A DNA stretch of 64,000 nt, taken from positions 157,321,925 through 157,385,924 of the forward strand of contig OU015499.1 in the NCBI GenBank assembly GCA_907164885.2, written 5' to 3'. The translations under genes were made by a program, and so were the position numbers. Within the stretch, counting starts at the first letter, position 1. Every line of letters starts with the position of its first letter. The stretch comes from Dolomedes plantarius. Its lineage: Eukaryota; Arthropoda; Arachnida; Araneae; Dolomedidae. The notes under the pieces are model-generated. The model was not told where the DNA came from. It did not search any database and saw only the letters and a program-made list of their open reading frames with translations. Shown in pieces: positions 24,521 to 36,822 of this stretch.

Positions 24521-25465
24521 AACAAACATTATAAAGAAATAGAAGTCAAAATATAGACTGCTGGGTCCCTGCTAGTGTAAATATGATGTACATTAAAATG
24601 TATGATTACAAATCTCAAATATATAACTTTTGTTTAATATTGTAATTTTAAGATGAGCTGAACAGTAAGGAAATATTTTGAACTATGTAATATTTTTAAA
24701 GAGATCGTATAAACTATAAGTAAGTATACATTATAATTTTTTACTATACGGTATTGTGTTATGTTGTTATGTTGATTATTTTATGCATGGTAGAATATTG
24801 CAGGATTTTGCTCTTACTGAGGTTGGCAGGTCTATGCATTCTTGCACTTCATGTCTAGGGTAATTTTTAAATATATATAGTTTTGGTCCTCAAGATCAGT
24901 GTTAGCTAAGTTGATGTTTGTTGTATTAGGATTTATGTATGCTATACCCTCTTAGGGATGAAAAAATATTTAATGAATAGAAAGTAACTGTAGTAAAAGT
25001 GTCAAATATATAGTTTTGAAAATTCTGGTGATCTTTATTTTTCTCAGTACTCCAGAAATGTGTTGTATAACTATGTAGTGATGGGATAGGGGAGAGTTGG
25101 GAGGAATGGGACAGCTGAATTTATGTCTAAATAAAATGTCAGAATTTATTTCTAGTTTGTCCACTAGATGGAGCAGCTAAAGCCACTTGCTTGATTCTAC
25201 TTGTTTCACCAGTTACAATATTGTTTGTGTTTAAAAACAGAAAACCTTATTTTTATACCTCAGAAGTAAGTACAAATTCTTATTTTTTCAATGATTTTTT
25301 TCAGTTATGTTATTTGTAAAATGAAAATAATATAAATGCATAATAAACTCAAAGATATAGTGTTTGTAAACTAACAGTCAAATTAAGCCTAAATGTAGCA
25401 TGCTTTATGTGATAAGCATTTGAAAAGAATATTCTGCTGTGGGAGGAATGGGACAGCATCATTGG

Positions 25466-25495
25466 GGGAGGAATGGGACATGTCCCATTCCTCCC
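25466..25495. repeat. Perfect 30-bp palindrome
   Basis: GGGAGGAATGGGACA is followed at once by its reverse complement. The same 15-mer occurs upstream at 25099-25115 and 25441-25455. It is probably a set of transposase-binding sites near the end of the Tigger-like element. Confidence 0.9.
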
Positions 25496-25726
25496 TAATT
25501 GATGTTATTCCTTTTTGTTCTCTTATTTTTGATTTTCTAAATAGCTAAATATGCAAACAAATTCAAGTTTTTAATTTTTCTTAGTATTTTTCTTAGTAAC
25601 ATTTTTTTCTTTTGTACATAAAACCATGTTTATCACTTAATTACCAGTTATTTATTAACTTTTGTTACTCTAGATTAAAAAGGATTACTACCAGTTTTAT
25701 TGTTTCTTTTTTTTTTTTTTAGGAAA

Positions 25727-26887
25727 ATGCCACGTATATGGAAGAAAAAGCATCCAGAAAGAGAAAATATATCAAATAGTAACATACTGCAAGCAGTAGA
25801 AATGGTTGTAAAAGAAAATAAAAGTATTCGAGATGTAGCAGCATCAATGAAGATTTCAAAATCAGCTCTTGCTCGGCATGTACAAAAATATAAATCATGC
25901 AATGAAAAGGACATAGTTTTTAAAGGAAATCTAGTATGTGGTAAAATTTTTACTGCAAGTCAAGAAGCTATGTTAAATGATTATATTCTTACTTCAAGTT
26001 ACATGAATTACGGGCTTACCAGCAAACAAGTTTGTTCTTTGGCATATCAATATGGAAATGCATTGAAACTAAACTTACCTACTTCATGGATAACAAATAA
26101 ATCTGCTGGAAGGGATTGGTTTTATGGATTCATGAATCGTCATCCTAAACTTACTCTCAGATCTCCTGAAGCTACTAGCATAGGCAGAGCATCAAGTTTT
26201 AACAAGTTTAATGTAGATACTTTTCTAAATAACTTAAAGGGTCTTTATGATCGTTATAAGTTCACACCAGATCGTATTTACAATTCTGATGAGACAGGTG
26301 TTACAACTGTCCCCAAACCACCAAAAGTTGTAGCTGAACGAGGAAACAAGCAAGTTGGACAGGCCACTTCAGGTGAACGTGGGGAATTAGTAACTGTACT
26401 GTTTGCTATTAATGCAATTGGAAATGCTATTCCACCTGTATTTCTTTTCCCACGAGTACATTTCAAAGATGTGCTTCTAAAGAGAGCCCCTGTAGGTAGC
26501 ATCGGGTTTGCTAATCGTAGTGGTTGGATGACTTCTGATGTTTTTTTGCAAATATTGGATCATATTATCCAACATACAAACAGTTCAATGGAAAATCCAA
26601 TGTTGCTTGTTCTCGACAATCATGCAAGTCATATTACTATTGAAGTTATAAATAAAGCTAGAGAAAATGGAGTCTGCATGCTAACTTTTCCTCCTCACTG
26701 TAGTCATAAACTCCAACCACTTGATGTTTCAGTGTTTTCTGCATTTAAATGTAAATATAATACAGCTTGCAATGACTGGTTAGTAAATAATCCAGGGAAA
26801 ATCATAAACATATACCATATTGCCGAGCTGGTTAGAAATGCATATCAATCGTCTGTACATGAAATTAATTTTATTTCTCTATGTTAA
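25727..26887 (+). CDS. Tigger/pogo-like transposase (C-terminally truncated)
   Basis: DDE transposase of the pogo/Tigger group, acting in the nucleus to bind and move its own element at TA. The start chosen is ATG at 25727 (MPRIWKKKHPER), directly after a 14-T tract and AG that would serve as a splice acceptor. The product is 386 aa. In order it has an N-terminal psq-like HTH (SIRDVAASMKISKSALARHV), a Tc5/CENP-B-like HTH (about residues 75-150, NYGLTSKQV to WFYGFMNRHPKL) and a DDE_1 domain with catalytic Asp residues in IYNSDETGV, LLVLDNHASH and LQPLDVSVF (35 residues between the second and third). The frame has no internal stop, but it ends early at FISLC, where the element itself is cut, so the usual C-terminal part is missing. 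Activity is doubtful. Confidence 0.88.
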   Translation: MPRIWKKKHPERENISNSNILQAVEMVVKENKSIRDVAASMKISKSALARHVQKYKSCNEKDIVFKGNLVCGKIFTASQEAMLNDYILTSSYMNYGLTSKQVCSLAYQYGNALKLNLPTSWITNKSAGRDWFYGFMNRHPKLTLRSPEATSIGRASSFNKFNVDTFLNNLKGLYDRYKFTPDRIYNSDETGVTTVPKPPKVVAERGNKQVGQATSGERGELVTVLFAINAIGNAIPPVFLFPRVHFKDVLLKRAPVGSIGFANRSGWMTSDVFLQILDHIIQHTNSSMENPMLLVLDNHASHITIEVINKARENGVCMLTFPPHCSHKLQPLDVSVFSAFKCKYNTACNDWLVNNPGKIINIYHIAELVRNAYQSSVHEINFISLC

Positions 26888-27436
26888 TTTTTCGTCTCTA
26901 TCTTAATTTTTCGTCCTATACATGAAATTAATTTTATTTCTCTATGGAAAAAAAGTTTAAAAAAGCATTAGAGGATTATATTAAACCATTTATGTAAAAG
27001 ATAACTTTGTCCCAAAGGTGAATGTATAGGCTGGTAAATTTTCATTTTCCATGAGGGAAATTTTCATAAACATTCTGTATAATCTCATTTATGAAAACTG
27101 TTTGAAAAAAAATTGTGAATAGAAGTCAATCATTTACCAGAAGATTTTTCTTTCCTTCGCAATCATTTTGATAGCTTTATATTTCATGTTGAAGTTTCTT
27201 ACATACTTTCTGTGTTGTTGGCAATTTGTTATGGATAACTTTGTTTTTCACATTTATAGAAATCTGTTGAAAAAAATTTTGGGGTGGAAGATTTTATGTG
27301 AGTTCTACATTTTAATATTTAAAAATTTGGAAATTTCTACATTTAGAAAATATATATGAAGGTAACAGAGTATAACAGTTAATTACTTTGCAGTGAGAAA
27401 TTCAACATCCAAGTCCTTGTCATTCATGTTTTTGAT

Positions 27437-28470
27437 CAGGGCCAACCTTAGTCATTGCAGGGCCCAATTGCAGAAATTTTGACGGGGTCCTCTTAAATTA
27501 TAATATACAATAAATGATAAATGTCGTTCATGTATAGCATGAAAGACAAAAATTTGTGAGGTGGTCATATTTCCTTTCCTATGTACATTCATAAGAAAAA
27601 CACTAAGAAGTATTTAGACTATATATATTTCATTCACAGATCAAAACTATATAAAATCAAAATTTGCTATATTTTGTATTAGAAATATCATTTATAAATT
27701 GATGTAATTTTAATTTCCTAGTTTCTGCATGATCTATCGACAGTATTGAAAGGCTGTTGAGTTTCTGCTGCGATATTGTTGACCTCAGGTAGGTTTTAAT
27801 TGATTTTTATCTAGTAAAGCTTCGTTTTCCCAATTCTATATTTATATGAATAAATAAAAATATCCTTAAAAAAAAATATATATATATACATTTGAAAAGC
27901 CAGTGGCTTTTATTTGTAGCAATTGTAGAATTTTTATAGGATTTCGAAAATGATTGGTTTTAATATTATTTCTTCCACCACCTTATTACTATCTATATCT
28001 ACATCTTTTATAGACATCATTTGGTCATTATTCTGAAACATTTTTACATCCATTAAAGCAATTTGTAGTGCCGATGCATATTTTCGAGGTTTTTTTGTGG
28101 AATTATCTGAAATAAACTTCTCTATTCTGTCTAGCTTTGTACGGTATTTGTTAAAAACAATGCACCTAAAACATTTCTTTCCAGTTCCTTATTGGAGTAT
28201 CTACATACCCATAATTCAATATCCTTTTTCATTTTTGAAATGTTTTTCCCGAAATTCTGGAGTGATTACTAAATAAGTAGCAAGGTCTGTGGTTCCAACT
28301 AAAACTTGTTCGAAACCTTAGTGACTATCTTTTATAAGGCAGTGTAGAAAGTTTCTTAATGATCACAGTACTTCCTTTCAAATATAGTTTAAATGTTTCT
28401 TTGTTTTAGGCTCTGTAGTAGCATAGGGCCCAGTTGCATCTAATCCGAGTCCAATCGGATCAAAGCAGGC
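27437..28470 (-). pseudogene. hAT relic (ZMYM-like), copy A
   Basis: On the minus strand near 27690-27830 a frame reads KSIKTYLRSTISQQKLNSLS, then ILSIDHAETRKLKLHQFIND, the end of a ZMYM-like hAT transposase. GGGCCAACCTTAGTCATTGC near 27440 and GGGCCCAGTTGCATCTAATC near 28427 may be degraded element ends. Stops interrupt the remainder. The same relic occurs in copy B (about 49880-50980), so it predates the duplication. Confidence 0.7.
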
Positions 28471-31297
28471 CTGCATATGAAAATTAATTCTTTACATATT
28501 TTGTATCCTTTTATACATAGTGCTCCTTAGGCTGTCTTAGGCGATAAGATTATTCATATCATTTTAATTCTGTGGTGGACAGTTATGAGTTTGGTTTCAT
28601 AGACTTCTGAAAATTTTAGAAACAGCTATATACTGCAGGCATGCAAGAAGCTTTATATGCATAGCAGTGAAAAAGCGGGAAGAAGAAAGCACCCAATTAT
28701 TTTAGGTTTCTTGTAAATTTCTATTTTTAGATTTTTGCAAATGTTGTAAATGTCCTCTCGCTTTTGACTAATATGTGAGAATTATTTCTCACTTTAATAT
28801 TATAGATGACAGGAAGCAGTGGTGGCTCTGTGGCTTCTAAAGCCTTAAGTGATTATTTTGTTGAGAAACCTGAAAGTAGCTCTAAATTTTATCTCCATCT
28901 TTTAAAGAAAACATGAAGTTTATAGATAAAGTTAATGAAATGTGATTAAAATAGCATTAAAATATTTGATAAAATGTATGAACAAGTATATCAATGTATG
29001 TGTCGGAAATGTTATAGATGACAAAGGACCACCTGCTCCTCTGGCACTTGTTATTAAAGTAGGCTTTTGCTGAAGCTCTCATAATTTCTGTTCCAGTGAG
29101 GCAGATAATAATTAACCTCTTGTGCTCTCTATTCCAATAACAAATCTTATTGATTCTAACTCTCTACATCAAGAAATTGGTAGTTATGTTCAAAAGTTCC
29201 AAATGCTCCTAATCCAAACCCTACACCTCAGATATGTTTAGAATTTTTTTGCATTCTGGTATAAGATCAACAATCTATTATTGTTATCCGCCTTCTATCA
29301 TTGTGTAAATATTTTATACTTCAATGAGTTTTCTATACAAGCATTTTGACGTAGAATTTGTTTTGAAAGTAACAATAACTCATTTGTTAACAATAACTCA
29401 TCACTATCTTTTTCATTTTGTCACATTTGCTCATAATAAAGACAATAAATGTTTTGTGAGTATCCTCACCTGAACGTAAGTGTACAAAGTAGGGAAATTT
29501 TTTTTTTTTCATATCCTAGTATAGGAAAAATAGTTTATGAAAAGTAATTTATAAAAAGATCATAACCATTTTGTATATGGACTATATAGTTTAATTTTCC
29601 CCATGTAGAGAATTTTATATGTGTGTAGATTGCTTTTTTATTTCCTTATCCCTAAAAAAAAATATAAATTGTGTGAGTATTACTGTTTTGTATACTATGT
29701 ATATACGTTTCTTCAATCACTGTTTTGTTAAATAAGGTATTAAAATTTTGCAGTTTCTCTCAGTGCATACATTTATGACTGAAGAATAAAATATTTCATA
29801 CGCTATCATGCAGAATGGTTTATTGCTTTTTTATCATTGTTTATGAGGAGGATGCTAGATTTTCTCTAATAAAGAAGTGTTATAATTGGTATAGCTTAAT
29901 CTTCATCTGATTTCCTGTAGCGCTGAATTGTATTGTAGAGTTCTTACCTAAATATTTCCAGTCTATGAGGATATCTTGAAATTATTTCACTTGATACACA
30001 AAAGGAAAATGTTAAGAGATTACCTTATCCTGTAACAACAAAATGGTTTTCCAATATTCTCTGAATCACACAATCATTTTATTTACTTTATTATCCAGTA
30101 TAAAGGTAATTGAAGATAATTAATGTATTTCGAATTATTCTTAGTTTTAACTCTTAGCTTTTCTAGATTTATAACAAAACTATTTTATTATTACCAACAA
30201 CTTTCAAGAGTATTTAAAGGACTTTATAAGTGAATTCATATGTTTGGTTCCAATTTATGTTTTTATAGTATATTTTTATACATATTGATCATTTATTTCT
30301 AGTACATTTATTACGTAGTAGTCCTCCTTTGTGCTTACATAGCTTGCATAGTGCATGTATGCAAATCATAATTGGAAAAATGTTTACTGTTCTAATCACC
30401 CAGTCTTAAAGAATGTCATAAATCACTCGCATTACTTTTGAATCATAGACTTTGTTAAGGTCTGTTTGGCCTAACATCCACTTGGAATACAATAGAAATT
30501 AAAGACTTTGGTCCATCGAAATGCATCAATGAGCATTTATAAGAATAAACTTTAATTTAGAGTCTTAGGTAACCATTAAATATCCATCCCGTAAAGTACG
30601 TTTTAAAAAATTAATGACAGATAAGAAAGACGTGTCGAAATCAGGATATATAAAATTGTTTGCAAAGTTTTCTAGAAATGCAAAAATCCAAAGATATTAT
30701 TTTTTTAGTAAAATTGAACTTTATTTACCAATATTTTTTAAATATAGCAATGTTATAAAGTACCAATATTTTAAAAAAAATTTCTATGATTGTATTACAC
30801 TTAGCATTAGAGATTTGCAGAAATCACCCATCACTCCCACTTGAAAATCTTTTTTTATTCTGAAGAACATTACAATGGTAAAAGATATTTGAAATGTGCA
30901 AATGAATCGGTAAAGCAATTGTTATCAATTCATTAATAATTTATAACGAAGCGGTAAAGATGACATTTCAGAACGATAAATACTGTTCATACATAAACAA
31001 ACACCCTCCGAACGTCATGAAATTAGCCAGTACGGTTTCCTTAAACTCTGAGGTTACCGTGATGAAATTTTTATTGCCACACTTCACGCATCAGTACGAG
31101 TATCGTACTTCAGCCAAAATTTTAATTAGAGAGAAATGTGATGTAATTATATTTCTACTGAAGTTAGAATATGTATTTTTTTTTTCCTATTGCGGCTGTG
31201 AGATTGTTTCTTTACTATAATACCGAGCTGTTTCCATTCAGTATGATGTGACTGGTTGAGATTCAAGTCACACCTCACATTCATTCGGCATATTATA
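28471..31297. other. AT-rich non-coding part of copy A
   Basis: No gene recognised. The segment at 30415-30581 is present once here but three times in tandem in copy B (52931-53431). Short open frames at 30614 and 30960 are not kept open in copy B. Confidence 0.6.
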
Positions 31298-32589
31298 CAG
31301 AGGCTGTTCACACATTTTTTAAGACGATGAATATTGTATTCACAAAACTGAATTACATAAAATTCTTGTGTTTTAAATGTTCTATTTGACATCCCTTATT
31401 CTGAACTATCTTTCGACACCGCAATTTCCAGGATAATAATGCATTTTGAAGTGTCAGAAGAGGTAATCTATCCCATTCCTCCTGAACAGCTTTCCAGAGT
31501 CCTGTAAGGGTTTTGGGATGACGTTTGGATAATGCAGATTTTAAAAATCCGAAAGCACAAAAATTTTTAGGTGATACATCGAGAGATTTAGTAGGGATAT
31601 CAGTGAAGGGTATGGCCTTGATACCAGTTTTTTGTTCCATTTCTTTTAGGAAATTTACAGTGGATTTTGATGTGTGACTGCTAGCTTTGTCCTGATGGAG
31701 TCTCACAGATTGATGGCACTGTGGGTAAAGCTATGGTATTTCATTGAGAAAAATTGGCGATAAAATATGTTCCTGATAGTATTTGGAGTTAATCTTGAAA
31801 TTTTTTTCCACTCTCTTTATTTTTAACTTGCCATTATAAGAAAAGCCAGCAACAATCATGAATCCCTTAGAAAAACTTTCTTTTGATTCTTTAAACCATA
31901 TACTTAAATTTTTTCTCCCCTTTTATGATAATAAATGGCTCTTTTTTTGTTGCAATCATTTAAATACACCCATGATTCATCTATTGTGACAATTGTTCTC
32001 CATTTTTTTTGGATAAGTGTTTCTCATATAAAATTCTGCAGCGTGTCCTGCGTTCAGCGATATGATTTGGAAGAAGACGATGCACATTGCGTTTTTTCGC
32101 TTTCTTAAGATTTAAATCAACGTTTATCATTTTGTTTTCAGTGGACACCAAGCATTTTAATGATTTTGCAACTGTCCTTTGACTAGGGGGATTTTCTTTT
32201 AACATTAAACAACGTACCTTTGCAATAGTCGAAGATGTCTGTTTTTTCCTTGGATACTTGTTTGGAATTTTTGTCTCACTTGAGGCTCCAATTTGACGTT
32301 TTTTTCCTTTCTTGTTGACGATATTACCTATCGACGCTTTAGATATCACAAAACCATGACTCTCACATCGTTTTTGGATAACGGAGTATGCATATTTCTC
32401 TTCGGAAAGAGCATAAATGTAGCCTTCGAACCACTGCTTTGTTAAAAACTCCATTTTGAATAAAAAGAAAACTTTCAAGCCGCAGACGATAATTTTGACT
32501 TTTAAAAATTGCAAATATTTCTTTTGCAGTAAACGATTTTATATTACCTCTTACCAAAATCGTCTAAAAAAATGTGCGAACAGCCTCTG
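31298..32589 (-). mobile_element. mariner-like element
   Basis: TIRs of about 31 bp begin CAGAGGCTGTTCRCACATTT and end at GACGAT, with two or three differences. Both sides are TA. Copy B lacks the element at the homologous site (near 54127). The length of 1,292 bp is typical of mariner. The broken transposase is on the minus strand. Confidence 0.93.
31353..32454 (-). pseudogene. mariner-like transposase, broken
   Basis: The minus-strand start is ATG at 32454 (MEFLTKQWFEGYIYALSEEK). An HTH follows (YSVIQKRCESHGFVISKASI), then basic linkers. The first catalytic Asp lies in VTIDESWVYLND near 31975. After it the frame stops (about 31700-31910). The C-terminal part (31353-31706) has LHQDKASSHTSKSTVNFL with the second Asp and TKSLDVSPKNFCAFG with the third, 36 residues between them. 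The canonical SPD block reads SLD. A close group of such proteins with FCAFGxLKSAL is frequent in arthropods. It cannot make a full transposase. Confidence 0.85.
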
Positions 32590-32591
32590 TA

Positions 32592-35273
32592 TTTATTTCC
32601 CGGAGAGGCTACAAATAAAATTATAAAAATAAATTGCGTGAGAACTAAGAGGGGTAAAATTTCTTTAATCAGTTCTGAATTAATATTTCTGTTAGAATAT
32701 AAAATTGTTCTCCCAAGTAATTTTTTATCAGCATCACATCGAAACTGTGTGGATTTATTTTGTTTAGAATTTTTATTCCTTGTTCACGATCTCGTAATAA
32801 AATATTTAAAAGATGTTGGTCTGGAATAGACCTTATCAGCCGTGTATTCCTAACGTGTATTTCATAGACTACAAGAGGTCCACAGATAACTGTTTTGAAA
32901 TGTTTAATTCACATTATGTGAAGAATCCCATAAAAGCACTATTGCACAGTAAATGAACGGAAAGAAATGTGAAGAATTTATACTATTTTAAATTCTAATG
33001 CATAATATACATAACATACAGATTAAAACGTGGAGGCAGTGTGGTGAAAAATATCTGTAGCCAACAAACTACAATCGAAACAATTATGCCTAAAGAAACC
33101 TATAGGCCAGGTATTCTGTGTTATTTCCTGTAATAATTTTACATATTTTATTAGATTTATAAAACTTCTAATCTGTTGATAACCAAGGTCTTTCATCAGA
33201 TGTTAATCCCTGGAATTTCTCGGAGCCTTAAACTTCATTAACGGTGGAATTATTATGACTTACAGACAACTAAAATAAGTGTAATGTGAAAAAATATTAA
33301 TATTGCTTATCTGTTATTTATCGGGCCGATAGCAGTAGTTTTCTAGAGATTCCTACAAACCGAAACGTATCAAATCTCAGTACTCCATTATGATCTACAA
33401 GGGCAAAAGAATGACGATGGTTAAGGAACCTGGTGACCTAATTACAAGAAATTTAATATGCTCAGTAATTTAATTAGACCGGAACACAATTTATAACATC
33501 TTAGTTTATAGATATATCATTTCTTAGCATAAACTTTTATATATTGCTATCGATTTCACGTGAAAAATACGAAAAGTGCGTGATGGTACAGTGTTAACCT
33601 TTTACACGCCCCCACTATGATCGAACGGTAATACAAACTATTTATTGATAAAAATCACATTAAAACTCAAACGTAAGAACTATTAGGAAATTGATTTTTT
33701 TCAAAAAATATTGGCTGGAAACAGTTATTTTTTCACATCTATTATATATATATTAGCCGTTATCTCTGTACAACACTTCTGGGCTGTACTCATCTTTCAA
33801 TTGAAGTCCTCGGTAAACAAACGGCCGGTTAGGCTTAATTTCAATTTCAGATGTGGATCAGAATTTTTTCTTACCTAAAAACTAATATCTTCTCCATCAA
33901 ATCACGTTTGTTCGGCATATTTTTCTATAAAACATTCAGAACTAAAAAAAATTGGATGTTTTTAGCTGTATATTTAACAGTTTTTAAAAATCTGTTTACT
34001 GTTGCGATGAATTCTGAAAGAAAACAAACTTGAATGTTAATGTATCAAATAGCTCAAGTATTCATATCGCGTACTCAGCCGTAAAAAACTGGATGGCAGT
34101 CTACTACTCCAATCGCATGAAAAACTAAATAAATAAAAAATAATGAAAGGGTTTTCTTATACAAGGTGTGGATTAAATGCAATATTGTTAGATAATTCGG
34201 GATATTTTTTTAACTTTCATATACTTTTTCCATTATGACGTCAAAATGACGGATTACCTTCTAGTATATATATAAAACGCGTAGGTATGCGGCAGAAATA
34301 TCAACGATATTTCTACACTCCGAATGGCAACGGCTGCAACAACCGGATGTAAACATTAGCGACCGTCCGCAATTTAGAACTCAGTTTATGTAGTGGCGAC
34401 ATTTGTTACATTCGATGATCTTTTAACAAAATATGTTTAGACCTATCAAATACAGTGTTTAGTCATGGACAGTTGTATGTATGTTTTTCTAGAGTCCGTT
34501 CTTTGGATTTTGACACTGTAGTATCTCCTACTTTTGAGATACTCAACTGTGTATATGAAGAATTTTTATGAATATCATAGTTGTAATCCACTCTATATTT
34601 TAGTACTTGCTGAATTTTTACTCCATTTTATAAGTGAAGAAATTTTCCGAACAATTTATAATTTGATATCATTAAATGGAGATATCCGAATTGTGAGCAA
34701 TAATACATATAGAGAGTGATGTAATCCACATTATATTTTTGTACTTGTTGAATTTTTACTCTATTTTTTAAATGAAAAAAAATTTTCCCGAATAATTTCT
34801 TATTTGATATAATGATAAAGTGTAGCTATTTTAATTTTAAAAAATTTAACATACAGAGAGGAATGTATTTTTTAAAATCACTGGTGTTGGGTTTCTCAGT
34901 CTTATCTTTAACTCTGCTCTGAAGTAATGGAAATTCACATTTTTTAATCACGCTGCTTTAGAATCAGCCTTATAGAGAACTTGGCAATGATTATCAATTT
35001 TTTGGCTGAACTCCCACTACCCCTTAACAACTTATATTTATGATGACAGGTAATGGTAACATTCCTTACATAGGTTACTTTCACTTGAGTTGTTTTGCAA
35101 AAGAAAATATAAAACTAATAGTGACCATGCTGGTCGCGTGAAAAATACGAAAAGAGCTTGACGGTAAGTGTTAAAATTGTACACGCCGCACTATGAATGA
35201 ACGATAGCAGAAAATATTTATTGATAAAAATCTTATTAAAACTCAAACATAAGAACTATGATGAAAGTTTTTT

Positions 35274-35304
<31 letters not shown>

Positions 35305-35953
35305 GATATGATTTATAATATATTCCAGAAATGAAACATTGGCAGGACACATTAGTTTTTTCACATTGTTTTATAAAATATGATTAACGACATTTAAATT
35401 TAAATCACGATTTCTGTGCACAATTTTTCAGTAGTTGTAGGTAAATTTCTAAACGTTATTCACAAATAATACAAGTTAAGCAGAAAAATAGCCGGCACTA
35501 AGTAATGTGCATCTGATTGTCTGAGAGATTCAGAGCAATGTACGCGAGGTCCAGGAACAGAGTGAATTTCCGATTTAATGCGAAGGTAGCACAAAGTTTT
35601 ACTTCTCTCCGAAAATTTAGATATGATTGCTCTGCTGTTGTACCTTTGTGCAAATGTAAATTCAAAAATCATCCAGCAGTGGCAGCCATGTTTAGAACCA
35701 TGTTCTACCAACAAAATGATCAATTTTAATTACTCACATTTATAAAAACATTTGTTAAATTTTCAATTCTATTTGAATAATCGAACTTCGCTGAAATTTA
35801 GAAAAAAGCCGAAATTACAATTCCCACCTAGACACTATTTATTTTATTAACGTAACCTCGATGTCAAAATATCAATCCATAATTTCGTTCGACTTAATAA
35901 TTTTTATAGAGCAATACGAATAGTATTTTTCTCATAATTTTAAAATTCCATTT
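32592..35953. other. Conserved non-coding part of copy A with internal direct repeats
   Basis: No gene is called, although 33851-34033 (60 codons after a TTTCAATTTCAG acceptor-like site) stays open in both copies and could be a small exon. A 150-bp block (ACGAAAAG then TTTATTGATAAAAATC) occurs at 33555-33700 and again at 35135-35270. A 135-bp block (GTAATCCAC then GAATTTTTACTC) occurs at 34580-34710 and 34718-34850. All are mirrored in copy B. Confidence 0.6.
34264..34279 (+). promoter_or_regulatory. Possible TATA box upstream of zinc-finger gene A
   Basis: TATATATATAAAACGCG is followed by a GC-richer 130-bp stretch that stays alike in copy B (55805 on). It lies about 3.2 kb before the acceptor at 37436, so it could head a non-coding first exon. 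No donor site could be fixed with confidence. Confidence 0.25.
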
Positions 35954-35970
35954 ATGGAAAATTTCGTGCA

Positions 35971-35975
<5 letters not shown>

Positions 35976-36022
<47 letters not shown>
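35976..36022. repeat. (TA)n microsatellite, long in A and short in B
   Basis: About 23 TA units. The homologous place in copy B (57354-57366) has only about six. The opposite holds at 27874-27888 (short in A) against 50339-50397 (long in B). Confidence 0.95.
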
Positions 36023-36024
<2 letters not shown>

Positions 36025-36566
36025 TCAAACCTGTTTTTGTGCGGTGGATAGGAACGCCGTAAAAAAATCGCACAAAACTTCACGAGTAGCTGTAAAAAAT
36101 GTTTTTCGCACCACATTTAAAAATTTTTTTTTTTTATGCGGTGAATAAGGACCAAATAAAAAAAAGTCTCGCGTAGAAAATAACTCAAAACCTTACGAAA
36201 TAACTAGGAATTAAATACTCACCTTTAAATACTTAATCCGGGGAATATCCACCATCTTCAATAATTTTCTTCCATTTGTGAAGTGCGTGTCGTTGTAAAA
36301 ACCCGACTATCCAGCCATTACTTTTAGAAAATTTCGGGCTTCCAATGTGAGACGATGAACTAGAGGCTCTAAATCCTTCAGCTGATTCTAAAACTCTATA
36401 GCTTTTTCTTTAATTAATTCTCCGTCAATGGGGATTCGTTTTTGAGTTAATTCTTGAATCCACAAAATGAGCGCCATTTCCGTTTTCTCTATGAAAATGC
36501 TTCTTGAATACGATGCTCGTTTAGCGCTTTCGTTTGTGGCACAATTACTAGATTTATTTATTTATT

Positions 36567-36602
<36 letters not shown>

Positions 36603-36822
36603 TTTTTTATTTTTTTTTTTTAACCTATGGCTTTATTTGGAAAAACCCGAGATTTATTTATTTATCCTGAAGTTTTTGTATGTCTCTTATTGTGGATTCT
36701 CCTAATCCAAATTCTTTATCAAGAGCTGTGGATCCTTCACCTTCTGCTATTCGTTTAATAATCGTAGTCTTAGTTTCTAAGGAAATTGCCTTTCCCTTCG
36801 CTTTGTTTTTGCCCTTATTCAT
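36023..36822 (-). pseudogene. Tigger relic with DNA-binding domains only, copy A
   Basis: The minus-strand start is ATG at 36822 (MNKGKNKAKGKAISLETKTT). A CENP-B-type HTH follows (IIKRIAEGEGSTALDKEFGL, then GESTIRDIQK). A poly(A) retroinsertion interrupts it at 36565-36649. Then comes a Tc5-type HTH (ALILWIQELTQKRIPIDGEL, then GSPKFSKSNGWIVGFLQRHA), with a stop and a frame change between. The DDE domain is wholly absent. Sequence passes straight to an end resembling CCGCACAAAAACAGGTTTGA at 36023-36045. It is antisense to the zinc-finger gene downstream. Confidence 0.8.
36565..36649 (-). mobile_element. Short poly(A) retroinsertion with 15-bp target duplication
   Basis: Read on the minus strand, CGGGTTTTTCCAAATAAAGC and a few more bases are followed by a long poly(A) tract of about 55 nt. 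AATAAA lies about 12 nt before the tail. AGATTTATTTATTTA flanks it on both sides (36550-36564 and 36650-36664) and is single in copy B (57886-57900). This is what a severely 5'-truncated, LINE-type retroposed transcript end looks like. The target is AT-rich, so the exact duplication length is uncertain. Confidence 0.8.

Larger units (their letters stand above)
25089..26916 (+). mobile_element. Tigger/pogo-like element, right end lost
   Basis: Copy B has the uninterrupted site (49376, GGGATATACATGAAATTA). In copy A 1,828 bp are inserted between TA dinucleotides (25087-88 and 26917-18). The left end GGGGAGAGTTGGGAGGAATG is TIR-like, but no inverted counterpart exists at the right. Instead a 28-bp sequence starting TACATGAAATTAATTTTATT occurs at 26856-26883 and again in the flank at 26919-26946. 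The motif GGGAGGAATGGGACA recurs near the left end and in a palindrome at 25466-25495. Confidence 0.85.

Noticed and set aside
35460..35729. Overlapping frames on both strands, also open in copy B
   Set aside because: They start with non-ATG codons, are open on both strands and match no family. Similarity between copies is explained by the recent duplication.
36467..36670. Open frame with a long Phe run
   Set aside because: It is made by the poly(T) retroinsertion inside a Tigger relic.
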